Positions 1 to 6,556 of a stretch of DNA of 8,579 nt are shown here, in pieces. Each line of letters begins with the position of its first letter. Positions within the stretch are counted from its first letter, which is position 1. The notes below the pieces were generated by a model. The model made no database searches. It saw nothing but the letters and a program-made list of their open reading frames with translations, and was not told where the DNA came from. This stretch comes from CALLVY01 sp937899855 (lineage in GTDB: Bacteria; Bacteroidota; Bacteroidia; Chitinophagales; Saprospiraceae): NCBI GenBank assembly GCA_039820405.1, contig JBCBQC010000160.1, positions 1 through 8,579 on the forward strand, given 5' to 3'. A program made the position numbers and the translations under genes.

Positions 1-2
1 TG

Positions 3-133
3 GAGCGAAGATACTCTTTTACGATCTTTTCGCGTTCCGACCAACTAAAATCCTTACTCGTTTTTAATCCTGATTTAAATTGACTCTTTCGGTGCATTTT
101 TGCCCATTTTGTGGTCAACCTATTTTAGGACAA
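3..133 (+). pseudogene. Possible 3' remnant of a small CPFCG-motif protein, frameshifted
   Basis: From the window edge the third frame is open and reads a plausible protein tail containing YSFTIFSRSDQLKSLLVFNPDL, given here as YSFTIFSRSDQ then LKSLLVFNPDL, and stops at 81-83. One frame over, from base 74, the reading continues as FKLTLSVHFCPFCGQPI. Adding a single A in the run at 77-79 would join the two into one protein ending in a CPFCG zinc-ribbon-like knuckle, a common C-terminal ending in small bacterial proteins. Beyond about base 133 the frame runs into low-complexity sequence with no sensible stop. What is seen is the two open segments and the CxxC motif. That they were once one gene is inference. 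The family is not recognised and the 5' end lies outside the window. Confidence 0.3.
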
Positions 134-152
134 GACAGGGGGCTGTTTTGTC
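129..152. repeat. 10-bp inverted repeat with a GGGG loop
   Basis: GACAAGACAG (129-138) and CTGTTTTGTC (143-152) pair over ten positions with one G-U wobble, enclosing four G residues. No T-run follows on either strand, so this is not a standard intrinsic terminator. It lies just after the possible gene remnant at the left edge and may have ended its transcript. Confidence 0.4.
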
Positions 153-162
153 AGCGCCTAAA

Positions 163-176
163 GGGTGGGCCCACCC
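163..176. repeat. 14-bp perfect palindrome GGGTGGGCCCACCC
   Basis: Two 7-bp arms meet with no spacer, giving a fully self-complementary 14-mer. The lack of a loop argues against an RNA hairpin and fits a site bound by a dimeric protein, though no gene start lies close by. The function is unknown. Confidence 0.4.
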
Positions 177-430
177 AAGCCCCAAAATCTGCCTTCTCCG
201 CTCAAGCCTTATTCCCCGCCACCAAATTCCCACCTTGGTCCACAGTCTGCCTTGATTCCGTTCCATTCCGTTCCATTCCGTTCCCATCGCCCCACCCTTC
301 GTTCAAAATTCTTCCCTACTCTTCTATCCTCTGTCCAGCCCCAACCAACAAGCCCCCCCCCGGAGCCCACTCAAGCGACGATCAGCAACTCCCCGAGGAC
401 AATGGGTAAAATGAGCCATTCTCCACCCGC
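177..430. other. Gene-free, pyrimidine-rich stretch
   Basis: On the plus strand this stretch is mostly C and T, with very few G residues until about base 360, ending in a run of nine C at 353-361. The frames that stay open across it give proline- and serine-rich translations with no family character, typical of compositional bias. It contains a short tandem repeat at 255-284. It lies beyond the 3' end of the AraC-family gene, so on the minus strand it would be a purine-rich 3' region. No convincing gene or classic terminator is seen. Confidence 0.5.
255..284. repeat. Three perfect tandem copies of ATTCCGTTCC
   Basis: The 10-bp unit ATTCCGTTCC occurs three times head to tail without mismatches. 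Each unit is itself two variants of a 5-mer (ATTCC, GTTCC), so slippage is a simple origin. A unit of 10 bp could vary in copy number between strains. It lies in non-coding sequence. Confidence 0.75.
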
Positions 431-1303
431 TCAATCATTCACCACCAGCCGCTTGAGCGCCTTGCGGTAGGCCGTCGGGCTCTTACCGGTGATGTTTTTA
501 AACTGTTTGTTGAAGTGAGAAAAGTTATTGAAGCCCGCCTCGAAGCAAATGGAGGAGATGCTTTCGGCTCCCTCGGCGAGTAGGCGACTGGCGTGGGCCA
601 CCCGGTATTCGTTGACGAATTGGGTGAAGGTGCGGCCCGTCATTTTCTTAAAATAGCGGCAAAAGGCGGGTACCGTCATGCTAATTTCATTCGCCACCGC
701 CTCTAGGGTGATGCTTTGTTGGAAGTGGGCTTCAACGTAGGTGTAAATGGAGGCAATCCGCTGGCGGTCCTGGGCATTGGTCTCCAGCGCAAAACCCCGA
801 GCCTGCAGTAGTTCGTATTCGCTGGCGGTCGCCAGGCGCTGCAAGATATTGAGCAAGGCGATCACCCGTTCAAAAGAGGGGAGCTCGTTGAGGCTCATCA
901 ACTGTTGGCCCAATTCCTTCTTGATCCGGCCGTAGAAACTGAGCCCCTGGCGGGCGCGCTCGAACAACTGCCGGATGAGGGCAAACTCCGGTTTTTTCCA
1001 CAAATCTAAGCCCAAAAAGTCCTCACGCATCTGCACCACAACTTCGGTGTGGGCCTCAAGTAGGTCGTCGGTAAAGGACAAATGGGGCAGGTTGGGTCCC
1101 AGAAAAATAAGATCGCCCTCTTGATAGTGAGAAATGTGGTTGCCGACGTGCCGCTTGCCGCTACCGTTGGTGATGTAGACGATCTCGTACTCCGGATGGA
1201 AGTGCCAAAACTCCGTCCGACAGCGGTGGTGGCCCTCGTATTTTTTGATGGTAAAGGAGCTGCCAAAGCCGGGCAAGACCTTTTCTAAAACCGGTTTTTT
1301 CAT
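431..1303 (-). CDS. AraC-family transcriptional regulator with N-terminal cupin domain
   Basis: This is a cytoplasmic DNA-binding regulator of about 290 residues. An N-terminal cupin sensor comes first, with the metal/ligand-type stretch WHFHPEYEIVYI near residues 33-44 and EGDLIFLGPNLPH near 62-74. A helical linker follows, then a C-terminal AraC domain with two helix-turn-helix units: SITLEAVANEISMTVPAF near 197-214 and SISSICFEAGFNNFSHF near 248-264, ending in the family signature KSPTAYRK. The frame is open nine codons further, to base 1330. The start at 1303 (MKKPVLEKVLPGFGSSF) is preferred because the cupin domain follows it at the usual distance. It diverges from the transporter gene at 1501, and such pairs are often regulator and target. 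Cupin-AraC proteins commonly sense sugars or related metabolites, but the ligand here cannot be read from sequence. Confidence 0.9.
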   Translation of the reverse strand: MKKPVLEKVLPGFGSSFTIKKYEGHHRCRTEFWHFHPEYEIVYITNGSGKRHVGNHISHYQEGDLIFLGPNLPHLSFTDDLLEAHTEVVVQMREDFLGLDLWKKPEFALIRQLFERARQGLSFYGRIKKELGQQLMSLNELPSFERVIALLNILQRLATASEYELLQARGFALETNAQDRQRIASIYTYVEAHFQQSITLEAVANEISMTVPAFCRYFKKMTGRTFTQFVNEYRVAHASRLLAEGAESISSICFEAGFNNFSHFNKQFKNITGKSPTAYRKALKRLVVND

Positions 1304-1500
1304 GATAGTCAGTTGTTGAATACTCCCCAAAGTCCTAGTCGGAAGATAGGCTGGGGCTCGTCCTTAATTTCGCCTATTTTAACCGAAAAACAAAGTACTA
1401 AGTTCTTATGCGGTCAATATGGCATCAAACATGGCCAATTTAGTTGTAAAAAAGGGGCCATTCTATTCGGATATTAGGAGTGGAAAAAGAAGTCCTGACC
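1304..1500. promoter_or_regulatory. Divergent regulator/transporter control region with repeated short motifs
   Basis: About 200 bp separate the two divergent starts, with no perfect TAnnTTTG box on either strand, as may occur at activator-dependent promoters. Repeated elements are present: AAGTACT directly followed by AAGTTCT (1393-1406), ATGGC at 1419-1423 and again at 1431-1435 (12-bp period), and an opposing GGCCAT at 1456-1461. AraC-type proteins usually bind direct repeats, so these are candidate half-sites. Repeats this short can arise by chance. Confidence 0.35.
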
Positions 1501-2649
1501 ATGTTTGACCACCTCCGCCAGTTTTGGTGGCATCCACCCAATCGCCCGGTGGCTTTCGCCTTTTTTGCGATGAGCCTGCTCTTTGGAAGTTGGATCGCTC
1601 GCCTGCCCGAAATCCAGCAGAAGTTAGCCCTCAGTGACGGCCAATTGGGGGGCTGCCTACTCGCCGTATCGCTGGGTGCCTTGATCACAACGGCCCTCAG
1701 CAATTACCTTTTTCAAGGGCTGCGGGGCGGTCGGGCGACCTACCTGAGCATCATCGGCTTGGCGCTTTTTGTTCCCTGCGTCGCGGTGGCCCCCGCGGTG
1801 CCCAGCCTGATCGCCGCTTTTGTGGGAGTGGGCTTCTTCAATTGCCTGCTCGACATTGCCATGAACAACTGCGCCAGTGCCATCGAACAACGCGATGGGG
1901 TACGAATCCTGTCAACCTGCCACGGTATCTTTAGTCTGGGCGGCATGATCGGAGCGGCCCTATCGGGCGCACTGAGTAGTTGGGGGGTTCATTTTGCCCC
2001 ACACCTCACCGCCATCGCCCTCCCAATCCTGGTGTTTAATTTTTACCTGCGGCGCGACCTGGAAGCCCTGCCCAGCCTGGCCCACGCGGCCACCAACTGG
2101 CACTGGCCACCCCCCGCCCTGTGGAGCCTGGTGATCATTGGCTTTTGCATCATGCTGGGCGAAGGAGCCGTAGCGGATTGGAGCGCCATTTACCTCAAAA
2201 ACCACCTCGGTACCGACGCCTTTGTCGCCGGACTGGGCTTCGCGGGCTTTTCCCTGACCATGACCATCGGTCGCCTCAGTGGTGATCGCTGGCGGGAGCG
2301 CCTCCACAATCGACAGATCATTTGGGGAGGTAGCCTGCTGGGGGCCCTGGGGCTGTTTTTGGTCGCGCTGAGTGCCCAAGCAATACCCGTGGTAATTGGT
2401 TTTGGCTTGGTGGGTTTGGGCTTTTCTTGTGTGGTCCCCTTGCTGTTTAGCCAGGCGGGGCGCTTGCCGGGCATCGACCCCGGACAGGGGATTGCCGCGG
2501 TGACGGGTAGCGGGATCCTCGGCTTTCTGTGTGGCCCCCCCCTGATGGGACTGGTCGCAGAAGGCTTTGGCCTTGCGGTGAGTTTTGGACTGGTCGCCCT
2601 GCTGGCCGCCCTGGCTTTTGCACTGAGTTACCACCAATTCGTAGATTAG
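1501..2649 (+). CDS. Major facilitator superfamily transporter, YbjJ-like
   Basis: This is an inner-membrane secondary transporter of 382 residues, strongly hydrophobic throughout and consistent with about twelve transmembrane helices. Characteristic stretches are GSWIARLPEIQ after the first helix (residues 29-39), CHGIFSLGG (140-148), EGAVADWSAIYL at the start of the second half (221-232) and GRLSGDRW (257-264). These recall E. coli YbjJ and the wider fucose-permease-like group. The substrate is unknown. A GTG at 1480 is in frame, preceded by GGAG but with no gap to it. The ATG at 1501 is preferred because the seven extra residues lie outside the conserved region and Bacteroidota rarely depend on a Shine-Dalgarno site. 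The divergent AraC-family gene is the likely regulator. The next gene starts about 60 bp downstream with its own promoter box. Confidence 0.88.
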   Translation: MFDHLRQFWWHPPNRPVAFAFFAMSLLFGSWIARLPEIQQKLALSDGQLGGCLLAVSLGALITTALSNYLFQGLRGGRATYLSIIGLALFVPCVAVAPAVPSLIAAFVGVGFFNCLLDIAMNNCASAIEQRDGVRILSTCHGIFSLGGMIGAALSGALSSWGVHFAPHLTAIALPILVFNFYLRRDLEALPSLAHAATNWHWPPPALWSLVIIGFCIMLGEGAVADWSAIYLKNHLGTDAFVAGLGFAGFSLTMTIGRLSGDRWRERLHNRQIIWGGSLLGALGLFLVALSAQAIPVVIGFGLVGLGFSCVVPLLFSQAGRLPGIDPGQGIAAVTGSGILGFLCGPPLMGLVAEGFGLAVSFGLVALLAALAFALSYHQFVD

Positions 2650-2657
2650 GCGCCCTC

Positions 2658-2665
2658 TAAATTTG
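2658..2665 (+). promoter_or_regulatory. Bacteroidota -7 box (TAAATTTG) for the coaD-coaE gene
   Basis: TAAATTTG is a perfect match to TAnnTTTG, placed 45 bp before the start codon in the short gap after the transporter gene. No TTG occurs at the expected distance upstream; the nearest candidate region reads TTCG. The site is therefore supported by the -7 element alone. If active, the fused gene can be transcribed independently of the transporter. Confidence 0.5.
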
Positions 2666-2709
2666 GGATTCGCCGACGAAACCCTTATCCTGTATCAAAA
2701 CTAAAGCTG

Positions 2710-3846
2710 ATGAAAAAAGCCATCTACGGATTTTCGGGCGATCCCATTACCCTGGGCCACCTCGACCTCATCGAACGGGCCCTCGCGATCTTTGACGAAT
2801 TGGTGGTGGGCATTGGGGTCAATCCCGCCAAAAAGTATTTTTTCAACCTGGAAGAACGGCGACAAATTGCGGCAGCGGCACTCCGGTACCTGCCCCAGGT
2901 CCAAGTCATCGCCTTTCGAGGCCTCCTGGTCGATTACGCTTACGAACAAAATATTGGAACGGTGATCCGTGGTATTCGCAACAGCGAGGACCTAAACTAC
3001 GAATTGATGCTGCACCAGGTAGGGGAAAGTCAACGCCAGGGGATCGACACCATTTTCTTTCCCGCCAAACAAGACTTGATGCACATCAGCTCCGGGGCGG
3101 CCAAGGCCCTACAGTTGGAACAAGGGCTGATCCACGAGTACGTCCCTCTTTTTGCCAAGCAGCAGTTGGAGGAGCGGCTATCGGGGCAGTACTTGGTGGC
3201 GGTAACGGGTGAGATGGGGGTGGGAAAATCCTACCTCAGCCAGCAGTTACAACGGCTGGGACGGGAACGTGGAATGGAAGTTCACGTCATCGAGGTAGAT
3301 AAAATTGGGCACGCCATTTTGGGACAATTGGAGGCCCCGCTGTACCGAAAGGTCCGGCAAGCCATCGGGGAACGCTTCGGGCCGACCCTTTTGGACGAGG
3401 ATGGCTTTATCGACCGACCGGCCCTGGGTAAAATCATTTTTCAGCATCCCGATCAACTCCGCGAGTTCAATCAGATGATCTACCAGCCCCTATTGCTCCA
3501 ACTGCGGCGGGAATTGTATGGCAAACGCGGCCTCCTCCTCCTCGATACCGCCCTGATCTCCGAAACCGGCATGAATTACCTGTCCAACAACAATGTCATC
3601 TTGGTCGAAGCCGATCGCGAGACCCAGCGACAACGGCTGCTGCAGCGCGGTTACCAGCCTCCACAAATCACCCACCGCCTGAGCACGCAGTACACCGCGG
3701 ATCGCAAAAGAGCCTACCTCCTCCAGGGCATCCGCCAGAGCCATCACGGCCAGCTTTGGTCCTTCGACAATTCCCCGGTGAACAACCTCCCCGCCATCGA
3801 AAAACTCCTGGACGAAGTCAGCGACTACCTGGGCATCAAACGGTGA
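2710..3846 (+). CDS. coaD-coaE: Bifunctional phosphopantetheine adenylyltransferase / dephospho-CoA kinase fusion
   Basis: This 378-residue protein joins the last two steps of coenzyme A synthesis: 4'-phosphopantetheine + ATP to dephospho-CoA, then phosphorylation to CoA. Residues 1 to about 157 are a CoaD domain with the nucleotidyltransferase TxGH motif (TLGH, 14-17), PAKK (39-42), IRGIR (86-90) and ISSG (126-129), matching the length of free-standing CoaD. Residues from about 160 are a CoaE domain with a P-loop GEMGVGKS (167-174), the acidic VIEVD (194-198, keeping the Asp that aligns with E. coli Asp33), RPAL (236-239) and a lid-like RQRLLQRGY (307-315). The linker is only a few residues. 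Several usual family residues differ: GTFDP reads FSGDP, HPL after the kinase core reads QPL, and PLLxE reads ALISE. The domain calls are secure. Full activity of both halves is inferred. Confidence 0.9.
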   Translation: MKKAIYGFSGDPITLGHLDLIERALAIFDELVVGIGVNPAKKYFFNLEERRQIAAAALRYLPQVQVIAFRGLLVDYAYEQNIGTVIRGIRNSEDLNYELMLHQVGESQRQGIDTIFFPAKQDLMHISSGAAKALQLEQGLIHEYVPLFAKQQLEERLSGQYLVAVTGEMGVGKSYLSQQLQRLGRERGMEVHVIEVDKIGHAILGQLEAPLYRKVRQAIGERFGPTLLDEDGFIDRPALGKIIFQHPDQLREFNQMIYQPLLLQLRRELYGKRGLLLLDTALISETGMNYLSNNNVILVEADRETQRQRLLQRGYQPPQITHRLSTQYTADRKRAYLLQGIRQSHHGQLWSFDNSPVNNLPAIEKLLDEVSDYLGIKR

Positions 3847-3874
3847 TTTTATGCCCCCCCGGGTCGGTCCCCCT

Positions 3875-4942
3875 TCAATTTTGCCCCAGACAGTTCCCTT
3901 GTAGGACGTCACTCAAATCCTCAAATGCGGATTCGGCGTAAAAGGCAGCCGGAAAAAGCATGATCTTTTGGGTCAGTTCCACCAGGTGTTGCTTGATCCG
4001 GGTGCTGTAGTAGATGTTTTGCTTTGGGGTATAAAAATCAAGGCAGATTCCTACCTGGTTGTCATTGCCGTGGAACTTGGAATAGTAGCAGATCAGGCCC
4101 GTCCGTTTGTAGTCGCCCTTTGTGGTGTTGAAGGCGCAATTGGGTGCGTTGGAGGTAAAAACCAGGGCGTTTTTTTCCGTACTCCAGTGCGCCAGTGCCT
4201 GGTTTTCGATGTCCCAGGCGGCCAGGTCCCCATCCACAAAGTCGGGTTTGTAGAGGGTGAAGACGTCCTGATTGCGTTCGGAGCAACCGATGATAGAACT
4301 TGAGTTACACCGGAAACACTTTGACGTGGTTCCACCCGTCCAGTTTTGTTCGTAGAGGTACGTACGACCGTTGTGGGATATTTTTTTCCAAACCGTCACC
4401 TTCAAATTCTCATCGTGGCAGAAGTTGAACTCCCGGGTGATGCTACGTTCCGTAGTCTCCAACAACTGCCTGATCCACGAATGGAAATTGTGTTTGTCGA
4501 TCACTGAATCAGCGGTGGACACCAGCTTTGACATTTCATCCGCGATGATGCAATTGTTTGCTTTCAACTCGATCAATGAATTATAGGTAAATTCCGTAGA
4601 GGTTCCCTTTGAATATTTGCCGTAAAACATGGCGCCAGAAAGCACGGTAATGGCTAGGATCAGCGATACGAAGAAGTTTTTTACCCGTTTTTGGGTACCC
4701 ACCGTGAGGAGGAAGTTTTCCACCACTGAAAACCAATCCGGGTACTTGAAGGCCAACAGTAGGGTACCAATGGCCAGCAAGCCTATCGAAGATAGGAGAA
4801 TGATGGACAACTTTGAGCCCAATTCAAAATTATCAATGATACCAGGAATGAGTGCAAAAGTAACCGTGATGATGAGCGATACCAACAGATTAGATCTTAC
4901 CTTGGCCACTCTTCCGTTGTCTTTGTCTTGTGCGTTGTTCAT
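3875..4942 (-). CDS. Unrecognised membrane protein: three TM segments plus large soluble domain
   Basis: The 355-residue protein is not recognised. Three hydrophobic segments lie at about 18-37, 45-65 and 89-107, the first after a positively charged N-terminus. The loop between segments two and three carries K66, K85, R86 and K88, so the positive-inside rule would place the remaining ~245 residues outside the cytoplasm. That soluble part has cysteines at 131, 175, 209, 212, 220, 269, 285, 300 and 351, including a CxxC (CFRC). Its second half, alternating hydrophobic strands such as TGLICYYSKF and NQVGICLDFY followed by an amphipathic helix, vaguely resembles a GAF-type sensor fold. This is a weak impression. 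No kinase, cyclase, nuclease or helix-turn-helix domain follows, so any sensor would lack a built-in output. It converges on coaD-coaE with a 28-bp gap. Confidence 0.65.
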   Translation of the reverse strand: MNNAQDKDNGRVAKVRSNLLVSLIITVTFALIPGIIDNFELGSKLSIILLSSIGLLAIGTLLLAFKYPDWFSVVENFLLTVGTQKRVKNFFVSLILAITVLSGAMFYGKYSKGTSTEFTYNSLIELKANNCIIADEMSKLVSTADSVIDKHNFHSWIRQLLETTERSITREFNFCHDENLKVTVWKKISHNGRTYLYEQNWTGGTTSKCFRCNSSSIIGCSERNQDVFTLYKPDFVDGDLAAWDIENQALAHWSTEKNALVFTSNAPNCAFNTTKGDYKRTGLICYYSKFHGNDNQVGICLDFYTPKQNIYYSTRIKQHLVELTQKIMLFPAAFYAESAFEDLSDVLQGNCLGQN

Positions 4943-5100
4943 AAGTAAGTGATTTAATGTGTTGTGTTAATGATTTTGATTTTTGGAGTTGGCATTCCGT
5001 TTTATATACTTCTTATTTAAAATAACATAATGACAACACAATAGCAGGTCTTATTTAGACAAAATCTAAATAACCGCAATTAAAAGGGGTTAATGGAGTG
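4943..5100 (-). promoter_or_regulatory. AT-rich upstream region of the three-TM protein gene
   Basis: This stretch is much richer in A and T than the flanking genes and must contain the promoter of the minus-strand gene starting at 4942. No perfect TAnnTTTG box is seen on the minus strand. The nearest match is TAGATTTTG, one base longer between TA and TTTG, within the inverted repeat at 5051-5073, with no TTG at the right distance. Confidence 0.35.
5051..5073. repeat. Perfect 9-bp inverted repeat, 5-base spacer (possible operator)
   Basis: TTATTTAGA (5051-5059) and TCTAAATAA (5065-5073) are exact reverse complements around CAAAA. The stem is too AT-rich, and lacks a T-run, to be a good terminator. 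The site lies about 110 bp upstream of the three-TM gene and overlaps its only near-match to a -7 box, an arrangement that would suit a repressor operator. Confidence 0.5.
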
Positions 5101-5130
5101 AATTCCCCCATTTTTGAGGGTGGCACTACG

Positions 5131-5160
5131 GGTAGCGGGGCTTTGAGTGAGCCGGCTGCC
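5131..5160 (-). terminator. Imperfect hairpin just after the permease stop codon
   Basis: GGTAGC (5131-5136) pairs with GCTGCC (5155-5160) with one wobble. An inner GGCT/AGCC stem surrounds a 7-base loop, with a small internal loop between the two stems. It starts seven bases beyond the stop of the minus-strand permease. No T-run follows on that strand, so it may only stabilise the 3' end. Confidence 0.35.
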
Positions 5161-5166
5161 AACCCA

Positions 5167-6426
5167 CTATTTGGACCGGATGGCATCCACCGGATCCATG
5201 GAGGCCGCTTGGTAGGCGGGAATCAAGCCGGAGAGGATACCGATGGTAATGGAGAGGATGGTTCCGACCAGGATATTGTCGAGCGAGAGGTAGAGCTCGA
5301 AATCGAGGGCACTGGTGAGCACCGTTACGAGCAGGTGGACCAACAGTAGCCCCAGGATTCCCCCGATGATACAGAGGATGACTGACTCGACCAAAAACTC
5401 CAGTAGGATGATGTAGCGCTTGGCGCCCAGGGCTTTTTTGATCCCGATGATATTGGTTCGCTCTTTGACCGAGACGAACATGATATTGGCTACGCTAAAT
5501 ACGCCAACGAGGATGGCGAAGGCGCCGACGAATAGCCCCACCGTACCGATCACTTCAAAGACGCTGTCGAGGATGCGGGAGAGTAGGGAGAGGCTGTTCA
5601 TTGCGAAGTTGTTGTCTTCGCGGGGTTTGAGGCGGCGGTGGGCACGGAGCACTCCGGTAATTTCGTCCTTGAGTTGATCGAGGCTACTGCCAGCAGCGGC
5701 TTTGACGGAGAGCAGGGAATTGTCAAAATTGCTGTTGGTTTTGAGGTTAGCCATGGTTTTGGCCAGCTCGTAGGGAATCAAGATGACCTGATCAAAATTC
5801 ATGACGCTGACTAGGTCGTCACCATTGGGCTCGAGCACCCCGATTACCTCGACGGTACGCCCCTTGATTTTGACTTTCTTCCCCACCGGCTCGATGGCAC
5901 CAAAAAGCTCCTCGGCGACGGTATGGCCCAGCACGCATTTGGGTGCACCGTAGTAGTACTCGCTGTTGGAAAAATAGCGCCCCTTCTGATAGTTGAAGCT
6001 AAACATTTCGCCATATTCGTAGGTCGCCCCCAACAAAAAGGCGCCCTCGACGTTATTCGAACGGTAGCGCGCCGTCTCCATGCCCAGCACGGTGTGGTAA
6101 GACACCAGAGCGGCGCTGCGCAATTTGCTGCGGAGGGCCTCGTAGTCGCGAAAATTGGGGTTGGGATGACGCATCCATTTCCAGTAGTTCTCCTGGGGGT
6201 TTTCGGCCCAAGAAAACTTGGTGACGTAAACGACATTGTCGCCCAACTTTTCAAAGCTGTTGCGGATGCTGTCCTCGAGCGAGTCCACGGCCGATTGGAC
6301 GCCGATGATGCAGAAGATACCGATCGTCACGCCCAGGAGGGAGAGGAAGCTGCGCAACTTGTTGGAGGTCAGTTGCTGGAGTGCCTGACTGATGCTTTCG
6401 CTGAATACTTTGAGCAGGGTGACCAT
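5167..6426 (-). CDS. MacB/FtsX-like ABC transporter permease
   Basis: This is an inner-membrane permease subunit of the MacB/YknZ type. From the start used here it has 419 residues: a first transmembrane segment at about 25-47 (FLSLLGVTIGIFCIIGVQS), a large periplasmic MacB_PCD-type domain to about 285, then an FtsX domain with three helices near 289-312, 340-369 and 383-404. The cytoplasmic coupling stretch VKERTNIIGIKKALGA lies at 320-335, and the C-terminus is the typical AASMDPVDAIRSK. The frame is open to 6624, overlapping queA. Internal starts exist at 6480 (18 residues longer) and 6426. The latter gives the usual spacing of about 24 residues before the first helix. No ATPase or membrane-fusion gene is adjacent, so the ATPase must be encoded elsewhere. 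Substrate unknown; relatives export peptides, macrolides or lipoproteins. Confidence 0.87.
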   Translation of the reverse strand: MVTLLKVFSESISQALQQLTSNKLRSFLSLLGVTIGIFCIIGVQSAVDSLEDSIRNSFEKLGDNVVYVTKFSWAENPQENYWKWMRHPNPNFRDYEALRSKLRSAALVSYHTVLGMETARYRSNNVEGAFLLGATYEYGEMFSFNYQKGRYFSNSEYYYGAPKCVLGHTVAEELFGAIEPVGKKVKIKGRTVEVIGVLEPNGDDLVSVMNFDQVILIPYELAKTMANLKTNSNFDNSLLSVKAAAGSSLDQLKDEITGVLRAHRRLKPREDNNFAMNSLSLLSRILDSVFEVIGTVGLFVGAFAILVGVFSVANIMFVSVKERTNIIGIKKALGAKRYIILLEFLVESVILCIIGGILGLLLVHLLVTVLTSALDFELYLSLDNILVGTILSITIGILSGLIPAYQAASMDPVDAIRSK

Positions 6427-6556
6427 GACGATAAGATTGATAGCCGAAGCTACGATTTTTTGGAGGATCGGAAGACGCATTTCGATGAAAAGCGCGTAAT
6501 CATCTGCCAAAAAACCAGAGGCCCGGATGGGCCCCGCCGAGCCCCAAAAAATGAGC

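Noticed and set aside
165..470. Plus-strand open frame of about 100 codons in the left region
   Set aside because: Proline/serine-rich translation caused by the C/T bias. It overlaps the end of the AraC-family gene and has no family likeness.
1960..2637. Long minus-strand open frame opposite the transporter gene
   Set aside because: Its translation is rich in Q, G, K and H with no domain. The plus strand encodes a clear membrane transporter, so this is an antisense shadow.
3847..3874. C-run and GGG/CCC pairing between convergent genes as a terminator
   Set aside because: The possible stem is only three pairs and no T-run follows on either strand.
3490..3912. Minus-strand open frame over the end of the coaD-coaE gene
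   Set aside because: It is the complement of the conserved kinase domain and shows no independent features.
6520..6533. GGCCC/GGGCC inverted repeat between the permease and queA
   Set aside because: It is only 5 bp in GC-rich sequence, is easily due to chance, and is not positioned over the queA promoter.
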